Of a stretch of 64,000 nucleotides of DNA, positions 1 through 30,979 are shown piece by piece; within the stretch, counting starts at the first letter, position 1; every line of letters begins with the position of its first letter. The translations under genes were made by a program, and so were the position numbers. This DNA is from Elysia crispata (lineage: Eukaryota > Mollusca > Gastropoda > Plakobranchidae): NCBI GenBank assembly GCA_033675545.1, contig JAWDGP010002020.1, positions 88,719 through 152,718 of the forward strand. Direction: 5' to 3'. The notes beneath the pieces were generated by a model. It had not been told where the DNA came from. It did not search any database and saw nothing but the letters and a program-made list of their open reading frames with translations.

Positions 1-28
1 TGTTTGACTGCTTTCTTTATTTCTATAG
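1..28 (+). repeat. 3' tail fragment of the SINE family seen at 15.1-15.7 kb
   Basis: The first bases (TTTGACTGCTTTCTTTATTT and following) match the 3' ends of the SINE-like copies ending at 15287 and 15725 almost exactly. The window therefore appears to begin inside the end of another copy. Confidence 0.6.
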
Positions 29-360
29 CACAGGGAGAGAAGGATAAAACGAAAGAGAGAGAGATAAAAAATGAAAGGGATAATAATAAAGAAAGAAAGT
101 TAATGCATGAGAGCGAAGAAGAAAACTGGAGAGAGAAATAGAGAGAGACACACACACATACACACAGACAGAAAGAGGGAGAGATAGATAGATAGATAGA
201 GAGAGCGAGAGAGAGAGAGAGAGATTCGCACACAAAAAGAAGAAAATAGAAGGGGAAGAGGAATTATAGAGAAAAGAGTGAGAAAGGAAGGGTATGATTA
301 AAAAAGGGGTTAGAATTAAAAGAAGACAGAGAGAGTAAAATAATGTGGAGGTATAAAACA
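1..360. repeat. GA-rich low-complexity tract
   Basis: Imperfect purine-rich repeat dominated by GA/GAGA with a short GATA run near 184-200 and a CA-rich patch near 150-165. The open frame on the opposite strand is a Leu/Ser-rich translation of the repeat and not a gene. Confidence 0.9.
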
Positions 361-1517
361 ATAGTAAAACTTATTTTTTTTTAATATATTTAGGTTAAGT
401 GTCGATGTTAAATAATCTATGGGAGAAATTTTCGCTCATTACTTGAGTTGAACCTGTCGTCATCAGTGACTTCTCTTACCTGGACATGAATAACATCGCA
501 TGCAGGTTTGAAAATATATAAAAAAATTCTTCGATCTTGATTCACGTCCGAACGCCAATAGAGCCCATTAAGATATTCACCAGATAAAGACTAGAACCTT
601 TTGTCTTTTCATTAATTCTTTTTTTGAAACTATAACTCGTGGGCTGTTGAAGATATTGATGTTTTACTATTACCTTTCAGTATCTGTGTCATCATGGCCT
701 AATAAAAAACTGGCGTTTAAAAATCCTATCAAAGGCTTTTAAAAACTCTTTTCCACAAATTTTAATAGTCCATATAAATGAAAAGTATCTTAAGTAATTA
801 ATAAGACATTTCTTGGTTTTCAAAATTCAATTTGATGGCTAAAAACTGCTTTGTTTTCAACAAGAATAGATACAAAAAAACACGATCGCTGCAGATCTAA
901 ATTTAGCCGTGCCGAGGAGACTGGGTGAACTAGGCCAAAGTTCACATGGGCACGGCGGGCGTCATGGGATAGGCCGGGCGAAAACTAAATGAGCGCTGAC
1001 AAACAGCCGTGTGAAATTATAGATAAAAAAAGAAAGACTTATAAGAAATCATAAGCTAGAACATGAATATTGGGTTATTTATTTTTTAAACTTTTGGTGG
1101 CTGATCAAACCACAGCATTTACACTTAACCCAAACCTTTTAAAAAACACACTTTTTAAAAGCAACGTCATTCAGTATAGAAATTGAACTCAATTTTCATT
1201 TCAGTAGAGAGACAAGCATGAGCTATAGTAGTAATTTAAGTTGTAAACAATCACCCAACCTATATGTAATTTTGAATTTTTGTCATCTTCATCCATGTAA
1301 GTTCATGTTGGGTGATTGTTTACACCTTAAGTTATTTTATTCCATCTTTCTCTTGTGCATACTACGGATCCATAGACTTAGATTATATGTATAGTTGTAC
1401 CCAAGAGTTTATCAATTGTTTTATTTAAAAAATCTATAGTAGTAACCAAGCCTGGTTTTATCAGTCATTCATAATTATGACATATAATTATATTATCACT
1501 TTTTTCTGTCTCCCCAG
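361..1517. other. Intron or upstream sequence without recognisable exon
   Basis: Probably an intron of the gene whose last exon begins at 1518. No convincing exon found. A relatively GC-rich, CpG-containing patch at about 885-1015 stands out from the AT-rich surroundings, and an inverted repeat lies at 1230-1336. Confidence 0.5.
1230..1336. repeat. Inverted repeat, 30-bp arms with 47-nt spacer
   Basis: Left arm 1230-1259 and right arm 1307-1336 are reverse complements apart from about four mismatches; the shared core is TGTAAACAATCACCCAAC. It could be a small foldback element or a transcribed hairpin. Confidence 0.8.
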
Positions 1518-1601
1518 ACACAACAGCCTGAGGCACAGTTAAAGGACACCAAAATTAGAGAGTGCTTAGAGAAGCATTTAGACTCCTTGCAATCTGCCTG
1601 A
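1518..1601 (+). CDS. 3' terminal coding exon of an unrecognised gene (partial)
   Basis: A pyrimidine tract and CAG acceptor (TTTTTCTGTCTCCCCAG) end at 1517. The following 27 codons are open in phase 0 and end in TGA at 1599-1601. The peptide is polar and probably helical, ending KIRECLEKHLDSLQSA. A canonical AATAAA follows at 1827-1832, which fits a short 3' UTR and makes a terminal exon more likely than a chance frame. The upstream exons are not visible and probably lie before the window. I do not recognise the family and assign no function. Confidence rests on the acceptor, frame, stop and poly(A) arrangement, not on homology. Confidence 0.6.
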   Translation, partial: TQQPEAQLKDTKIRECLEKHLDSLQSA

Positions 1602-1826
1602 TTTCTATTGATCACATGTGTTGTGGCTGTGATTGTATGTCGTAAAATATGTGGAGGAAGTTATCTGAAATGTGATTTTTCTTATTTCTTTTTTTTTTTT
1701 TTAATTTAAATATGGTTTGGGTTTATAATTCTTCATAGAGACTGTTGTATGGAACTGGATTTTACGTTATGTCTTCTTGTGAGATTAAAAAGATTCTCTA
1801 TGCTCTCTGTGTTACTTTTGTCTTAC

Positions 1827-1832
1827 AATAAA
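1827..1832 (+). terminator. Poly(A) signal of the partial 5'-end gene
   Basis: Canonical AATAAA 226 nt after the stop codon at 1601, followed by AT-rich sequence. Cleavage is expected near 1850. Confidence 0.6.
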
Positions 1833-1859
1833 TGAGTTGAACCACTAAGAAACTGACAC

Positions 1860-4734
1860 TACTTTGATCGCTCATCAAGCATTTTGGCTTGGTGACATGA
1901 AAATAATTAGATGTTACAAGAGAACAATTTTTTAGCCATTCAGCCTCCATATGTATGAAGTGTAAATTGTGACAAGTGGTGGAATCAAAGAAGGAAATTG
2001 AAAGTGATTTGTAAAATATTCTTTCTGGATGAGAATAAGTTATTTGTTGTCAAGACTTAAAAAAGTTCAGTGGTTCTTTCATCTCAGTTCACACTGACTA
2101 CTCAAGCAAACATTATATTCTTTTTATCACAACTGAATGCTATATTGAGGTCTAGGTGTCTTATTTTTCTTCCGTTATCCTAAGTATGAGAGACTTGCTA
2201 ACTTGTTTTATTTTACTCTCAAAGGCAACCTTTTTGGGGAAAGGAAATAGTTTTGAAATTATTTTAAGTGGTGCTATTGAACTGTTTTCAATGGATTGTT
2301 TTGATTTTAATTATTCCCAGAGAATCACCCTGCACTGTGTCTTTCACACTAAGCAAGGCTCAAGGAGATATTATTTGAAAAGAAATAGTGAAGCTGTTTG
2401 TTTTCTTGTATTTTCACATTGTGACCTTATACGTTATCCCTTCTTTGTCTTTTGTTTTTAAATTATTAATGAATAGGATATATTTTTTTTCCGCTTCTGC
2501 AAACTTTCGACCAAAACCATATTGTACATAATCCTTGCTGTTTTTAAGTTTTTGTTACTGAAACCATTGGTTTCAGCTTAGCTTACTCTTATCTATGGTT
2601 CAAGTATCAAATTTTGTGAAAGTCAAGACCAGTGAGCTTGCAACTGTAAAACAAAGCATTTAAAAATGCTATTCCCTCTTTCATTATTTTTAGATATTTT
2701 TTAAAGATTTGACTCATCTTAGTTTTCTTTTTGGATATGGAGTACAATCAGTAAAAGAGTAATACGAGTAAGTCCAAGTTAGCTGCAATACAAAGTTCTT
2801 TTCTTGATGTGTTCATTATACCGCAGTCCTTTTCAGAAAAGTTATTCAGAGTAAATCCAATGTAGAAACCTATCAGAAATACTGTCCCACACTAAATATA
2901 ATGTGTTTGAGAGAAGAAATTAGAATAAAACCAGGACTAGGAGTAGAACTCCCAAAATGAATCCAATTTTACAAGTAGATTTCCCCAGTATTTGTTGAAT
3001 AAAAGATAATGATAATTAATGTGATAAAGAGATACAATACCAACTTAACATTATACATTTATGTATTAAGATTTATCTGTATGGTGCCTGTAAGAAAGAA
3101 TGTCTAGCTCTAAACTGTTTGCAGCGAGCTGATTTTTTGAAAGGTCTTTCTATACAGCATTAACTCCAAGTTAAGTTAAATTCATGATACATGTAGCCTC
3201 CTTTACAAATTAATTCTGACAAACCACTACCTACCTCCATTCTTTCTCAACTTGGTATAGCCTAATGATAAGGTTATTCACTTTTTAAATCAGGCTAACA
3301 GATTTTAAAAATCCTTCTTCAATGGAGCAAATTCGATCATATAAGACATGGCAGTCCACCCCTAATACACTCATTTTCAGTAACTAGAACTAAAAGCCAG
3401 AAGTTGAATTAAGGACTAGACCTAATTGCACACCCTGGGAAGCAGAGATTAAAGGACAGAAGTGGACAGGAAGTTTTGGTAGGCCTGTGGCAAGCAACAC
3501 ATTTGCTTTGTCTCTGCATAAATGCAAGTCAGCTAATAACATACACCAGGTATATATGTAAACATGTCTAGGTAACAGGTCCACTCTTAGGGTGCTTTAA
3601 TTACGTTAGGTGAATGCAAGACCGTGTAAACACAATTTTATCTATGCTGGCAGTGTAAGTAAGGGATATAACAAGTGATGAATAAGATTTTTGTTTGTTG
3701 GTCACCAATGCCAATTACAATCACGTAAATATTATGTGTATGTACATTCACATTGATCCAATGACTCTGAACGTAGCAACGATGAATGAAAAAAATAACT
3801 TGGCTTGTTTTATGTGAGAAAAGGTTGGAAAAGGATATAGCCTACATGAAGTAGTACACAGTGTACATACATTCAAAACTATAAGTTGATAGAATTTATA
3901 AGAACTCTGATGACACTTTTTTATATACTTAATTAGTCCTTTAACTGGTGTAATGAGAATCCCAGCATTTAATGACTAATTTTAAAGTCTCTCACATCTC
4001 TTTATAAGAGAAGTCTGTAATCATTACACCTGGCACAGTAAATGTCCCTCAATAAATGAAAGGAATTTATGAAATGAGTCTTTGATGGTTTTATTTTTGT
4101 AAATTGCACAGAATACCACCGAGTTTAGTTGTACATATATTATAGCAAGCATCCATCTATTGTTTAGCCAGACACGTAAAAAATATTTTGTTTTTAACTT
4201 TTGCACCAATTTCATGAATGAAGAGTAATTATATACTTTGTTCTTCTATGTTCTCATTTAGATCAGCAGTGTACTCATATTTCACAGACATTTTGTCAAA
4301 TGATCGTTTCATGAATCACTCTTTGATGTTTTGACATATTTCTTAAAGAAGTAAAAGTGATAAAATATTCAGGATTTTTCTTCATCTTTGAAAGAATAAT
4401 TATGTTGTGAATAAACACAATGGTGGTGAACATTTAAGTCTCTAAACTTTTGTTACTTTTTGTTTCATTTGAACGCAGTGAGGTCAAACAGGGAGCCCCC
4501 AAAATCAAAACCACTTATTCTAAGTGAAATTCATCTATTTACCTACAGTGCCCATTCATTATTTGTTTCTTATTATTTCCAGCCTTTTAATTAAACTAGT
4601 ACAGAGATAAAGCATATATATGTTTATCAAACAATCTACCTTCAGCAATAGAAAGAAAATATGTTTCATAAGAAATGCGACAGAGATTCTAAAAAAAAAT
4701 TATGCAGTACGCCTCATACTCTTCGAACTACATG
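1860..4734. other. Intergenic AT-rich sequence, nothing recognised
   Basis: No exon with consistent splice sites, no tandem array and no terminal inverted repeats were seen on either strand. The open frame at 2156-2461 (+) has no recognisable domain and low-complexity codon content, and is taken as chance. Confidence 0.5.
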
Positions 4735-4736
4735 TA

Positions 4737-5530
4737 CAGTCGAGTCCAGTTATTTCGAAGTCTTTGGGATAAAAAAGGGACTTCGAATTATCAGGATACA
4801 TAGAGAAAGAGAGTTAAAAAAAATGTGGATGTCAGATCAGGAATGTCGTATTGGTGTGTGCGGTGGTAGAGAGGTGACTACGATGGTCCATATAATTTCC
4901 GATTTACTTCCCTTGATTTGAGAAGCTATAAAAAGCGGCCCTTGCAAAATGACAATATTAATAAAAAAAAAAAGGCCCACATGTGAGATGACTGACAGTG
5001 AAACAAAGCCAGGTCGATAAAGATCTAGATTAAGTGATGACAGGCAGGCACAGAGGTCTACACTGTCAAAATGACATCATATACTGATATAGAGCTTTGA
5101 GCAAGCAAGCTACATCGCACACGCTGACCACGTGCACAGTTCAATGACCGCATGTGGCATAAACACCCCCCACCTCTTCCAGTCCATGAAGCATTCACAC
5201 TTGGTCATTGGGCCTAACCCCCTTCACCCTTTCTTTCTCTTAGCCTTAGTTATTGCTGACTCTTGCCTGTGAAGTAGGTGGGCGGAAAACACACACATAC
5301 ATACACCAGAATCACTTGCCGCATGGAACATAGCACTATTTTCTCTGTTTCACAAGCCAGGAAAAGTGCTTTCAGAATCGAAAAAACCCTCCACGATGGC
5401 TTCGAATTCACCGGATCCTTATTTCAAACTTCGAACTAACCGATATTTTTTAATAAAGCGTAAAGAGAGTATTTGGTACATTTAATTGACTTCGAAATAT
5501 CCAAGAATTCGAATTATTTGGACTCGACTG
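4737..5530. mobile_element. pogo/Tigger-like MITE, about 794 bp, flanked by TA
   Basis: The left end begins CAGTCGAGTCCAGTTATTTC and the right end finishes GGACTCGACTG, giving terminal inverted repeats CAGTCGAGTCC with further TTCGAA-rich subterminal similarity. A TA dinucleotide lies on each side (4735-4736, 5531-5532), the usual target duplication of Tc1/mariner-pogo elements. No transposase is encoded, so it is non-autonomous. Family assignment is by the style of the termini. Confidence 0.8.
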
Positions 5531-5532
5531 TA

Positions 5533-8050
5533 GTTCAGTCATTTTTAAAAATTCATTTAACGCAAGGTTCGTTGAAGCAGCCTTGACCTAAGGCATCACA
5601 AGGGAAGTAATCAACCAAAGTGAAAAGTGAAATTACCACACAATTATCTCCCTTGTTTTTCAACCACCTAACCATGTGACTGTACTGCATAATGCCATAC
5701 TTTACCCCTCCCACACACTGCCCAAGTTACACTTTACAGTCGTTTTGGCTCTCTGATCCAAGTCATGTTTTCTCCATGCATCAGCTGCAACCCCTTGCCC
5801 CTTCCGCTTCTCTTTATCTTTTCCCTGCATGTCAGTGCTTTGCTCTCCTCTACTCCTAGTAATACTATGCCTAACGTAGCCTATACACTGGTTGCCCTTC
5901 ACTTACACATTGCAAGTATCTCATGTCAGCCGACACTGGGCCTTTTGATTGAATTTCAACTAAATTTCTTAGCAGAAAAGAAAACAAAATCTATAGTGGA
6001 TTTGCCAATAGTTGTGGCTCGTTGAACCTGAGGATGGCTCTGAGGTTTGATTGATGAAAAAAATTGGGGATTTACTCTGTTCTTTGAATGCAAGATGTTC
6101 TTTGAATCCAAGTTTGTATGATTAAAGGTGTACAGTATTTCGTACGAAAGTGACTATCTATTGTAATTGTCAAAGTCACTTTTACCTGCATTATTTCATT
6201 CTTGGGCTTAGGGCAGAGCAAAGAAAGTCATTTTGCTTGTTCTTGTAAGTGCCCTCCCCCCCCTTCACTTTCATAGTCAGGGGTAGGTATTTTTTAAACA
6301 AAATAAATCGACAATTGTTGTTTCATGAAAAGCTTTTTCTGAACCAACTTATCTTGCTTTTTACACTAGTTTTACTTGCATGAATTTTTACTCTTCTAAA
6401 AGATTTATACTGCTGCTAAATGAATGACTGTTAGTTTCCTTTGAAGCTTCAACCCGTTTTATTTGATTGTCTTGAGAACCTCAACTGGGGTAGACTAGAT
6501 ACTGTGTCCATAACTATTACTAATACTTTTAGGATGCTGTCCTTTCTTTCACCTAGCTTTGTCTGCTATTTCACTCTTTCTTTTTTACCTCCAAAGTTAG
6601 CTGTTTGTGAGAATTGATAAGCTCGATAGATTTTGTTTCTTGGTTTTAATCAAGATCTTTTTGCAACTACTGAAGCAAGAGTTTACTTTCGGTGTCAACT
6701 TTTTCTTTTCGGAAAGGGCTTGTGGATATCTTATGTTCCTGCACAAATAGGGTCTATAATTAATAGTATAAAGGAGATTTTGTATTTCACAATATTTGAT
6801 GCAAGAAAGCCCTAACTTAGCTCATGCTGTTTGAGCTAAGTTGGGGCTTTCTAACTGTATGCATAGCACTGAATATGGTGATTAAAGTGGCTGTTTGTTT
6901 AGTAATTATCTGAGACATAACTGAAAATGTGCATTCTACTTTAGCTGCATGAAAAATAGTGACCAGAGCTTTTCCCAATTTTTCTAAATGAGTCGGTATA
7001 AAACTATAACACTGTGTGAGGTAACAGATGGATCTAGGACAGACAGTGACTCCAGTCTTTCACCACAACCTCTTCCAATATCCACTTTACGCTGAGGTTG
7101 TTTCCCACTTCACTGTATATTTCTTTGACTAAAGCCTCTTCAGATCTACCCAACTATTGGAGTGCCAAAGTAAGAACTGACTTCTGGATCTAAAAGTAAA
7201 ACCAGACCCTTTTACCTCTCCTTGATTTTTATCACATTTTCTTGTAGTGTTACAAAATTTTGATTATCATTGAGCAAAATAACTATACCTCTAAGGCATG
7301 CAGATCAAGTTAACCTTATGTGGATGAATGCAGATATTGCAAATTTTCTTGCTTATGTCCAAAAGGAAAAAAAATACATTGTAGGATACAAAGTGGTTTT
7401 TACTGGATTTGTATATGCCTTTTTGTAAATACAAACTTTGCAGCTTAATTTAAGTAAAAACCAGATGATAAAGTACAGTAATAATACATGAACATTGTAT
7501 TGCACTTTTGCAGGCAATTAAATTGTTTTTCTGCAATTTTTTTTTGTGGAGGCACAAAAATGCCAAGCAAATTTGAGGTCTTAAAAAATTAGCGCTAATG
7601 AAACATGCACCCAACTACTAGAGAGAATCACATGTAGAGCTCATTTTGAATGAGATTCAATCAGGTGGTGCCATCCTCTTTAGCTTAGGCAATCATGACC
7701 TTCAACTCATCTCTATCCCTTTTCTCTTTCAGTGCTTCTGTCACTCTTCCTACTTTGAGCCATTTTGGTAGTCTATCTAACATCTTTTCATGCTGTTTTC
7801 TCTTGATCATTCCAGTTGTCAAAAGATGTCCTAGTTTCTCTCCTCTCATCACATGATTGTGATGGCCATGTGATTAATGAGATTAGTGCTTGAATTAATT
7901 GTTAAAATACAGGTACATACAGTGATTTTTCATTTCATTAGATTTTATTTTTAATGAGGCTGGGTTGTGGCTTATATTAAGGTGTAAGACCTAACCATGA
8001 ATTTCTCTTAAAGAATATGAGCAAGTCAGCCTACAATCCAGTCCATTAAT
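5533..8050. other. Intergenic sequence, no gene recognised
   Basis: AT-rich single-copy-looking DNA on both strands. The only structured element is the hairpin at 6804-6852. Short open frames here lack splice context and domain signatures. Confidence 0.5.
6804..6852. repeat. Near-perfect 21-bp hairpin with 7-nt loop
   Basis: The arm at 6804-6824 (AGAAAGCCCTAACTTAGCTC plus A) pairs with 6832-6852 along all 21 positions, the only non-Watson-Crick position being a possible G-U pair. The loop is TGCTGTT. It could be a small-RNA hairpin or the remnant of a palindromic element. Confidence 0.8.
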
Positions 8051-8720
8051 TGAGTAATTCTAAGCCTTTGAGATAAACAAAATAATTTCAAAGTAATCAA
8101 AATTCAAATTAGGTGTACATGTAACGAAAGTTGTGCAAGATCTATGAAGCTCCCTTTGGAGAGTGAAGTACAGTGTACATGTTCATGTAATAACCTCATG
8201 CAGCATACATCACTCAATGGAAAAAATAAGCCTATCCTAAACCTGTCCAACAAAGCTCTTTCTTTCAAAGATCAGTTCAGTTAATGTTTGGGTGCAAGGT
8301 TAACCTCCTCTCACAGTGCCGCAATTATACGATTTCCACACAAGTCTTATTCTACTGTCCACGCCAACCCAACCCTTATCCCTAGACATACAGTATTGGC
8401 TGCAGACTGTAAACTGTGAAGTAGGTGGGCAGAAACTTACAAAAAATACTTGCCACTCGGAGCCATGCGATGTCTTTTTCGTAGAAGCAACAGTGCCTTT
8501 CAATACCAAAAAAAATGAACTGTTGACAACAAAAAAAGCCAGATTTATTTATCACAAAAATATATATCAGACCTGAACTTTGAAATAATGTTTGTATAGT
8601 TTAGTCTCAATACAAAGATTTACCTTTTTTTTTCCCAAATTATATTGTCCTCTTAGTCTTGATAATTTCATACTTGTTTTTTGTTTTATCCCAAAGACTT
8701 CGAAATATTCACACACAGTG
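8050..8720. mobile_element. Diverged copy of the 4.7-kb pogo-like MITE
   Basis: Contains the interior segment GAAGTAGGTGGGC followed by a CTTGCC-containing stretch as in the 4737-5530 element, and ends with TTTATCCCAAAGACTTCGAA, the complement of the subterminal sequence of that element. The outermost termini are eroded, so the limits are approximate. Confidence 0.6.
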
Positions 8721-10074
8721 TGTACACAATGATTTGAAAAAAAGAAACAAAAACAAATAATAGTCTTAAAATTTATTAGCATATTTCATTTTTCCTAATA
8801 TGAAAGCCATAGTTTGTAAAATTCATAATCATGTACTTTAAAACATAGGAGGGCATACTAAAAGATACAGAAAAACTGTTATGTACAAATTGTATCAGAC
8901 ATACATGAACATGTATACAAGTATATAAAAAGGACCTCAGGCATCTCAACTTTACTGATAAATATATAAAAATTACCCAGATTGCACCATAAATTCTACA
9001 GATAAAACATGGACGATATTGGCATAAAAAAATGTAAGTTTTCATCTTCCACACACCTTTCACATGCAAAATTCTCAGAAAGTTCTGATTAAAAAATAAA
9101 CACATATATGTATTTATAAAAGGACTGACCATACAAATCTGGATTCCAGCACCCAAAAACTTTATGGACTTCTTAGAAAATAAAAAAAAATTTAAGATGA
9201 CACAGTAAGACATATGTCATAACTTGACAGGTATTGGCTCTAAAATGGTTTATGAAACACTGGCATAGCAAAAAGTCTCACGCAGAAATATGATCCATGA
9301 CGCCAACAGAATGAATACATTACTTTTTTTGTCTTTATTGACACTGATTCTTAAAAGTTATAATTTCATACAATAAAAGACATATTATATAGATATATCA
9401 AATTTAAAAGCAACCATAGTACAATTTAATATTCCTATATAGGCCACTCTATTCCTAAGTTGTTTATGTACAATATTACTATTCAAATACCTCATAATCA
9501 TAATTTTATTACATTATACTTTTAACTCTCTATGCTGTAATACACAATATCAATGTAATCCTCATAATCATAATTTTGTGAAATTTAAAAGTGGCCTTGG
9601 TACATATATTTGTAACATTCACAAAGGCTACCTTACAGATAGTTGTAAATGTACAATATCAATTTTTAAATATATTGCTTAGCTATACTTGTATTAAAAT
9701 TCAATAGTGGTTGAGCTAAATTGGTTTATTGGCCACTTATTTTTATTTTATATACAATACTAGCATGTATATACAGATATAATTTTATACATGCACCTTT
9801 AGTCAGTCATTTATATTTTACATATACCACACTCTAACTAAGTAATGAACATCACATCCTTCAGAACCAAAAAATAGTGATAAAACTCCATTTCATTTTA
9901 AAAATTCAACATAAGAAATCTCTGTATTTCAGAGTTTGCCATTGATTTAGTTTCACTTGAGATGCAAAATGTAAGTTTTGCTTCCCTTTCATGATGCCAT
10001 TAAATTTGTATCTCAACCTAGATTCTTTAAGTTTTACTTTGTGTTATAGTAGCCATCAATGCTGAAACAGAAAC
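8721..10074. other. AT-rich intergenic sequence
   Basis: Strongly AT-rich, with the short phrase CCTCATAATCATAATTTT occurring twice (near 9490 and 9559). The 145-codon open frame on the minus strand (8776-9213) has no domain signature and is not called. Confidence 0.5.
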
Positions 10075-10499
10075 CCTGATGAGTATCCAGAGTAGAGATA
10101 GCTAATTTCCAATGGTACTGCAGTACTCCTGATGAGTATCTAGAGTAGAGACAGCTAATTTCCAATGGTACTGCAGTACTCCTGATGAGTATCTAGAGTG
10201 AGAGAAAGCTAATTTCCAATGATACTGCAGTACTCCTGATGAGTATCTAGAGTAGAGAAAGCTAATTTCCAATGGTACTGCAGTACTCCTGATGAGTATC
10301 CAGAGCAGAGACAGCTAATTTCCAATGGTACTGCAGTACTCCTGATGAGTATCTAGAGTAGAGACAGCTAATTTCCAATGGTACTGCAGTACTCCTGATG
10401 AGTATCTAGAGTAGAGACAGCTAATTTCCAATGGTACTGCAGTACTCCTGATGAGTATCCAGAGTACAGACAGCTAATTTCCAATGGTACTGCAGTACT
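10075..10499. repeat. 53-bp minisatellite, 8 copies
   Basis: Units start with CCTGATGAGTATC at 10075, 10128, 10181, 10235, 10288, 10341, 10394 and 10447. The period is 53 bp, with one 54-bp unit from an extra base in AGAGTGAGAG. Copies differ at a few positions. Each unit includes the palindrome-like AGTACTGCAGTACT region. Confidence 0.95.
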
Positions 10500-11285
10500 T
10501 TCAGTATCTTTAAAAAGGCTGTTTCCTGCCATGGTCAACTTTTTACTTACTAGAAAAAAGTGAAAAGAAAAAAAAATTAAGATATGCATATGTTTGAAAT
10601 ATGCAATAAGAATGTTTCTATTTCATTTTAATTAGGCTCAAATTTTGGAATTCTCTCTGAAATTCACATCACCAAGTGTATAAAAAGTATTAAAAATATT
10701 TAATTCTTAAACGAGAGCAACTTCCTTAAAATCTAATCCAATTTAGTTCAGCCTTAAAATCTGATCCAATAAAGCATGAGTTGCATTTGAAAAAGTGTCA
10801 TTTAAAAACATTTTAAACTCATGATTGGTTCAATTATGTCTCTGTGATTATGGACAAAAAAAAGGATAAAAACAGAAAGATGAACAAAAGATTGTTCAAT
10901 CAAGTTAGGTTACCATGAAATATAAAATTATCTCCAAACAAGAAGGGATAGACATTTTGAAAAATTGGAGAACAAATTTAACTTGACTATAAATCCATTT
11001 CATTCTTTTTCACCTTATTGTAATACTTTTTACAGTATTGATTAAAGATGTAGGGTTCCAATCTGAATTTGTTTTGAGCTAACGAAGGCTAAATTTTGTT
11101 ATGAGAGGTTAAAGTTTCTATCTTAATTGTAACAAAAAGGCACAAAGGCCTATTCTATCTCAGGTAAAACTGGTAAAAGCTTCATGGCTAGGTAAACTTT
11201 CTCATTTTTTCATAATAGTGGAGAGAAACTGCATGAGTATGTTTAAAATGTTGTTCATTAAAAAAGACAATATGAACACATGTGA
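10500..11285. other. Intergenic sequence downstream of the UBTF-like gene
   Basis: AT-rich; no exon or repeat structure recognised. Confidence 0.5.
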
Positions 11286-11463
11286 TTTATTTTATTTATA
11301 AAATGCAGGATTTGAATGACAATTTAAAACAATGGTAACAATTCTCTAGCTACTAAAAAATCAATGATGAGTTGCAGAATGGTACCATACTTGGGTGGTA
11401 ACACTGCCAGAAGTTTTGCTGCCATCAGAGATACAATGTGTTAATTCTCATTAAACTGAGCAG
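11286..11463 (-). other. UBTF: Candidate alternative last exon and 3' UTR of the UBTF-like gene
   Basis: On the minus strand a strong acceptor (TTTTTTTCTTTTCAG) ends just above 11463. Joined to the donor CCCAG|GTAAGA that overlaps the apparent UBTF stop codon, the phase fits and would replace the final Arg with Ser-Cys-Ser-Val and a TAA at 11451-11453. AATAAA signals follow at 11291-11286 and 11296-11291. Whether this exon or termination at 13102 is used cannot be decided from sequence alone. Confidence 0.45.
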
Positions 11464-13101
11464 CTGAAAAGAAAAAAATCATAATATAATGAAGACACAT
11501 ACATGTGCAGATAAAAACTATGTGCTAAAAAGCAACACCCCTATTGTCTCTTTAAAAAAACAAAAAAACAAAACTATCCCAGTTCAGGGTCAAAACAAAG
11601 AGAGAACTTGCGTTTCAAAAAATGATAAAAGATAAAATATTAATCTAAAACTTTCTTAGAAAACATTTCAGCCAATCAGCGCATTTGTTTTAATCTCAAA
11701 TTAAATTTGAAATGTTTTTATCATTAAATCTAGCAGGGTATCTTTACTGGGGGAATTAGTATTTCTCAAGCATATAACATAACGAACAATGATGCTTGGG
11801 GCTGGAGGGGGTGGAAATGCAATTGAAATCTTTCTATTTATGATTATTTTAAAATGATCTATCTGGCTTTTTTTAAAAACATTTGCAAGTAATTGATTCT
11901 TTCCTATGCTATTAATTCATATATAAAAAAAAAACAAAAAAAATAAGGCAACAAAAATCAAGCACAGGAGGACCTAAATTGAATGAGATAATGACTATTT
12001 CATAGGTGCAAGGACTACCAGTCCCCAATCTCTAAGTGCAGTTAAAAAATGGGTGACCAATAATTATGGCTAAATTAAGTTTACCTCCAAGCTAGCTCTG
12101 ATGATACACCAAGAAACTACCACTCATTACCTGCTAGTACCATGAAAGGAGTGAACAATTCCCTGAAAACTGCTTCACACCCATCCATGTACATGCCATC
12201 AAATAGAATAATATCTTCTTTATATAGAGACACCAAGAACTTGGGCATATACTATTATTATATTTTGTCACTTATTTTTAGCTGTGGATCTGACGCACAC
12301 ATGTGTTTACTCTATCTGTCCTCTTTTTTTTAACTTCAACTTTTACTTCAGACACAAATATTGAAGAATCTATATAGCAACGATATAGTTGGCGTGTACT
12401 TTTTTTTTTATAAAAAAAAAAAAACCTACTATGTACTCACACTTCATATTTTTACTTTGCTTTTCTTGTGTTTACTGTGTTTATTAGGACTTTCGTCCTT
12501 TGATCTGAAATAAGTAAAATGATTATGATATAAGACAATGGAACCAAAATGTGTGATATAAACCAATGCAGTTCCGTCCAACTAGTAATATATTCCCAAA
12601 TAGTGTTATAATTAAACTAATGACAACACAAAATGGTTTATACAAACTATCTATTGAAGTAAATCGATTTTTTATTAATTCTCAGCATGCTGAATTTCAT
12701 ATTCACTTTGCTTTGCTTCAGGTATAAAAATCCCACAACAGTTAATATTGCATCATTTTGTTGCTGAATATATTTTTAAGAATAAAAAAAAAATTTATCA
12801 TAAATTTAGGAGTTTGATTGATAGACTGAATGAAGAGTTTTACAAGTCCATTCTACAACAAAGGGTGATTTCAGGACTTACAGCTACCATGGCCCTTTTT
12901 TTTAAATGTTCCTATTGCTGCTGCAAATTAAAATCTCTAGAGACATAAAACAGAACAGGTAGTGTGCAACTTTCAAAATAACTGAGCACTAACATCTCAA
13001 ATGTAGAATGTTCAAGAGATAATGATTAAACCAGGAAAATTATCTGGTATTAGATTTTTTTATTTCAAAGTTATCCTTTGAATTTCCATGGGCTCTTAGT
13101 C

Positions 13102-30979
<17,878 letters not shown>

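Noticed and set aside
2156..2461. 101-codon plus-strand frame
   Set aside because: AT-rich, no domain, no splice or promoter support; likely downstream sequence of the first gene.
8776..9213. 145-codon minus-strand frame
   Set aside because: Hydrophobic low-complexity translation of AT-rich DNA; no matching exon partners or start context.
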